Shown: piece by piece, positions 20,381 through 22,816 of the stretch | How the letters are laid out: every line of letters begins with the position of its first letter | Numbering within the stretch: position 1 is the stretch's first letter | IMG/VR virus record: IMGVR_UViG_3300049433_000125 | Span: 1-22,816 of that record | Reading direction: 5' to 3' (one strand) | Source of the DNA: a virus | Length of the DNA: 22,816 nucleotides | The notes under the pieces: model-generated | What the model was told of the DNA's origin: nothing | The model's database searches: none | Seen by the model: the letters and a program-made list of their open reading frames with translations, nothing else | Program-made: the position numbers and the translations under genes

Positions 20381-21801
20381 TATTGCACCTTGATCGGCTT
20401 ACCGTTCTGGAGGGTCCAAACTTGGCCGTTTCCGAAGGTTGTATGAAACCCTTCCTTGAGCTGCGAGAGCGCTTGCGGCGGAAGAATCGTTACCGCACCG
20501 CCGGCAGGCGCTACCGATGCGGTCGGGCTAGTGCCGGGCGGCATTACGCTTCCGGCAGTAGAACTTACATCCGGATTAAGCTCCAAATATTGTGCTACGT
20601 CAGGTGCTACATAACGTCGTGCGAAATCACTACGCCCCGTGGCGCCATGATACTGAAGCGCCATATCCGTCATCTGCCGACCCAGCATGTTTTTAAGCGT
20701 ACTTATCGCCCCGCTCGTCTGCTCCGGCGCATTCGATAAACTTGCTGCGGTGTTAGAAAACTCTTGCCGTTCCGGCGCAGTGCCGGTGCTGCCGTTATTG
20801 GAGAGAATTTTAATAAGTTCCGGCCCGATGAAGCTCGCGGCAGTTTGAATATTCGTCGGCGCGGGTTCCCCGAACGCCTTACTCCATGCATTGCCTAGCT
20901 TGTTGACGGCTTGCATATCGCCATTTTGCAAGCTGTTGAATAGCTGTTCCATCAACTGCACATGGCCCACCACGTTGTTGATGGCTCTGGTTTGGTTGCC
21001 GAGCGGCCCGCCTGCCTGACTGTTAATATTGCGCTGCGCCCCGGTAAAGTCTTGGCCGTTCGCAATGGCCGTATCAAATCCCGGATTCGTAATTTGCTGG
21101 CCTTGTGACTCTTGATTAGCCAGCTGCGCGGCACCAGATATGATCGCCATACGCGCGGGGCCGCCGCCCATACCCATCGCAGGCATCTTGCCGGTTTTGT
21201 ACAGCATGTAAGATCCGAAGGCGACCGCGTTAGGATCTATCGGTCCTCCGCCCCCGCCGCCCGTATGCGGATTGAACCCGCCGGCCGCTGCCTGCGCATT
21301 GCGAAGCGCGGTTTGCGATTCGGTATCCGCTTGCTGCGCAACCCCCTGCGGCGACTGCTGTATGTGCGGCGTGACGCCCGCCGGCACGATCATATCGTTG
21401 GGTGCGGCAACCGGCTCCGCGAGCTTACCGCTGATCGCTTGACTTGCGGCTGTTTGATCTGGGGTGTTAAGTTTCGACGGGTCGCCCAGAATCGTGGCGT
21501 TATACGCCTTGAACATGTCCATGGCATTGATAGCACTGCCGGCATGCATGCGTGCGGAGACCGCCATGAGATGCGCATCTGCCGCCCTCGCGCCAGCTTT
21601 TACAAACGCATCTTCAAGCTGCCCTGCAGCTGTCTGTTCATCCTGCGCACGTTGCGCGTTCAAAAGCGCTTCATCTGTTTGTGCGGAGCGCAAGCTATTG
21701 GTCGCCTGACTATTCGCCACAAATGCGTTCATCTGCGGACGATTAACCGGAGCGCCCGCAGCGCCGGAGAGTAAATCCGCTAATCCTTGTCCTGTGGGCA
21801 T
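20380..21801 (-). CDS. Middle internal virion/DNA ejection protein
   Basis: The 473-residue protein is Ala/Gln/Asn-rich and mostly helical. It has a Gly-run linker (GGGGGGPIDPN, about residues 183-193), followed by FGSYMLYKTGKMPAMGMGGG. The T-G-x-M-P-x-x-G-M-G motif is one I recognise in phage ejection-type proteins. Further on is a helical domain (VVGHVQLMEQLFNSL, then PELIKILSNNGSTGTAPERQ). The C-terminal 60 residues are Pro/Ser/Thr-rich, ending in a GNGQVWTLQNGKPIKV strand pair. It overlaps both neighbours by one base (TAATG before, TAGTG after). Confidence 0.7.
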   Translation of the reverse strand: MPTGQGLADLLSGAAGAPVNRPQMNAFVANSQATNSLRSAQTDEALLNAQRAQDEQTAAGQLEDAFVKAGARAADAHLMAVSARMHAGSAINAMDMFKAYNATILGDPSKLNTPDQTAASQAISGKLAEPVAAPNDMIVPAGVTPHIQQSPQGVAQQADTESQTALRNAQAAAGGFNPHTGGGGGGPIDPNAVAFGSYMLYKTGKMPAMGMGGGPARMAIISGAAQLANQESQGQQITNPGFDTAIANGQDFTGAQRNINSQAGGPLGNQTRAINNVVGHVQLMEQLFNSLQNGDMQAVNKLGNAWSKAFGEPAPTNIQTAASFIGPELIKILSNNGSTGTAPERQEFSNTAASLSNAPEQTSGAISTLKNMLGRQMTDMALQYHGATGRSDFARRYVAPDVAQYLELNPDVSSTAGSVMPPGTSPTASVAPAGGAVTILPPQALSQLKEGFHTTFGNGQVWTLQNGKPIKVQ

Positions 21802-22505
21802 TACGGTCCTGTCCCCGGTCCTACACTCGCGTCATAATAATTCGAGCCGCGCGCTGCCGGCGGCGGCCCGCCGGCATTCATCGCATAAGCGCTCGCGCCT
21901 TTCTGGAGCATATTTGAAAACAAGCCAACCCATGGGTTCGCCTGTCCCGCCGCTTGTGAGCGCAGTTGATCAACAAAATTCTTGGTGTACGATTCCGCAC
22001 CTAGCGTGTTCAAATTCGTACCCAACGTATTCAACGCAAGGCCCTCATTTTGCCGTTGGCGTACCGCGGCGTCGATATTACCCATCTCGGTCGCATAGGT
22101 GTTGCCGTACTGCTGTACCTGTTTCTGGGAGGCCGCCGTATCAGATTTATAGCGCGAACTAGCCCCTGCAGCCGGCGGCATCGCGGATACTGGCGCGCCA
22201 AAGTTCGTATCGTTGGCGCTTGACGACGTAGCCCCCGGCGCGGCGCTGCCCGCGGCATTCTTGCGCAAAGTGTTAACGAAATCCCCCGTCTCTTTGCTGG
22301 CGATCTGCTGCGGAGAATTGGTCGCAACCTGCTGTGTCAAATTCTTAACCTGATCGTTCGCCTGCTGGCGATACTGCTGCTGGTCGATAATCGATTGCAC
22401 TTCCGAATTGCTGGCGCGTTTATTCGCCTGCATTTGGTTAACGCCTTGCGCGCCAGCGCCGACCGCAGCTATAGCCGCAGGGACCCAAAATGCCTCCGTT
22501 CCCAT
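21801..22505 (-). CDS. Small internal virion/DNA ejection protein
   Basis: The 234-residue protein begins MGTEAFWVPAAIAAVGAGAQ with a hydrophobic N-terminal helix, followed by a Gln/Asn/Arg-rich coiled-coil region (QMQANKRASNSEVQSIIDQQ and onward) and Ala/Gln-rich helices. This shape, a short glycine-rich hydrophobic start then long Gln-rich coiled coil, is typical of T7 gp14-like and P22 gp7-like proteins. It starts 3 nt after the stop of the 73-aa gene and ends in a TAATG junction with the 473-aa gene. It is probably the outer-membrane part of the ejection channel, by analogy only. Confidence 0.68.
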   Translation of the reverse strand: MGTEAFWVPAAIAAVGAGAQGVNQMQANKRASNSEVQSIIDQQQYRQQANDQVKNLTQQVATNSPQQIASKETGDFVNTLRKNAAGSAAPGATSSSANDTNFGAPVSAMPPAAGASSRYKSDTAASQKQVQQYGNTYATEMGNIDAAVRQRQNEGLALNTLGTNLNTLGAESYTKNFVDQLRSQAAGQANPWVGLFSNMLQKGASAYAMNAGGPPPAARGSNYYDASVGPGTGP

Positions 22506-22508
22506 GCG

Positions 22509-22730
22509 CTACACCTTTGGTCCTTTCGGATACGCTGCGCTCCGACTCATCGGTTTAAACTTCCCCGCTTTATTGATCGCTAGCGCTTGGTTGATTCCCT
22601 TCTGCGCAGCCGCGCCTGCGCCGCGTGCCGCGTATCCGGATTGGCCGATAGCGCGCGCCGTTTGCCCGGTATTGCCGCCTCCAGTTAGCCCCTTAGGTTT
22701 GCCTGCACCGCTGAAAAAGCTAGTGCCCAT
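22509..22730 (-). CDS. 73-aa Gly/Ala-rich basic hypothetical protein
   Basis: The start is set by the TGATG overlap with the upstream stop; a longer frame reaching 22814 from a TTG is a shadow of that upstream gene. The protein opens MGTSFFSGAGKPKGLTGGG, is rich in Gly, Ala and Lys with almost no hydrophobic core, and ends SAAYPKGPKV. It is likely disordered, and its place before the ejection-protein genes suggests a virion or assembly role. No family recognised. Confidence 0.6.
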   Translation of the reverse strand: MGTSFFSGAGKPKGLTGGGNTGQTARAIGQSGYAARGAGAAAQKGINQALAINKAGKFKPMSRSAAYPKGPKV

Positions 22731-22816
22731 CACTGCGTACCTGTTTGTGGATTCTGCTGTGTACCCCACCATTGCTGCGGCTGTTGCCCTGCACCCTTCG
22801 CCGCCAACATCCAAGG
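22730..22816 (-). CDS. C-terminal end of an unidentified late gene (cut by the window edge)
   Basis: Only the last 28 codons are present, in the frame that closes with TGA in the TGATG overlap to the next gene. The visible end is Gln/Trp/Gly-rich (AKGAGQQPQQWWGTQQNPQT). Its 5' part and identity lie outside the window; by gene order it should be a structural protein upstream of the ejection genes. Confidence 0.55.
   Translation of the reverse strand, partial: PWMLAAKGAGQQPQQWWGTQQNPQTGTQ

Noticed and set aside
21112-21774. A 220-residue open frame on the + strand
   Set aside because: It runs antisense to the 473-aa ejection protein, is Arg/Cys-rich with no motif, and has no ribosome-binding site; typical of a GC-rich shadow frame.

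Overview
The window reads as one half of a podovirus-like tailed-phage (or prophage) genome infecting a Gram-negative, probably proteobacterial, host. The Gram-negative host is inferred from an Rz/Rz1 spanin pair. The small-middle-large trio of predicted ejection proteins followed by a collagen-like fibre resembles short-tailed phages. Hand counts of single 60-base lines give about 62% GC in most genes and about 40-42% in a few islands. No integrase, RNA polymerase, terminase, portal or capsid gene is visible; the head genes presumably lie beyond the right edge.

Left arm (+ strand, 181-13050): an early/replication operon. A small HTH regulator with a Cys cluster and a PAPS-reductase-like enzyme lead into a nearly self-contained replication set: prim-pol/SF3 helicase, Lys/Ala-rich protein, DUF2800 Cas4-like nuclease, DUF2815 ssDNA-binding protein, family A DNA polymerase with 3'-5' exonuclease, VRR-NUC nuclease and an SNF2-like helicase. 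Small genes are packed between them, several too short for routine ORF calling: a one-helix microprotein, three Cys-rich zinc-finger-like proteins and a few unknowns. From 9378 onward almost every start overlaps the previous stop. The arm ends with a MycE/TylF-like methyltransferase and a DUF3008-like small protein, flanked by a short direct repeat.

Right arm (- strand, 22816 down to 13041): late genes. In transcription order: the end of an unknown gene, a Gly/Ala-rich small protein, three predicted internal-virion/ejection proteins (234, 473, 830 aa), a collagen-like and lectin-like tail fibre that probably starts at a CTG codon, two small virion-type proteins, then a lysis cassette (membrane protein, Rz with Rz1 nested in it, two more small membrane proteins, GH24 endolysin), and two small genes behind a possible separate promoter. 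The arms converge and overlap by 10 bp at 13041-13050.

Most notable points: a PAPS-reductase-like protein that seems to lack a core segment of its fold; an Asp-Glu-Phe-acidic motif repeated in primase, nuclease and SSB; a carbohydrate-binding-like beta-sandwich protein inside the replication operon; the CTG start of the fibre; and a base-composition break inside the fibre at a collagen block. All family assignments come from motif recognition by eye, with no database search.
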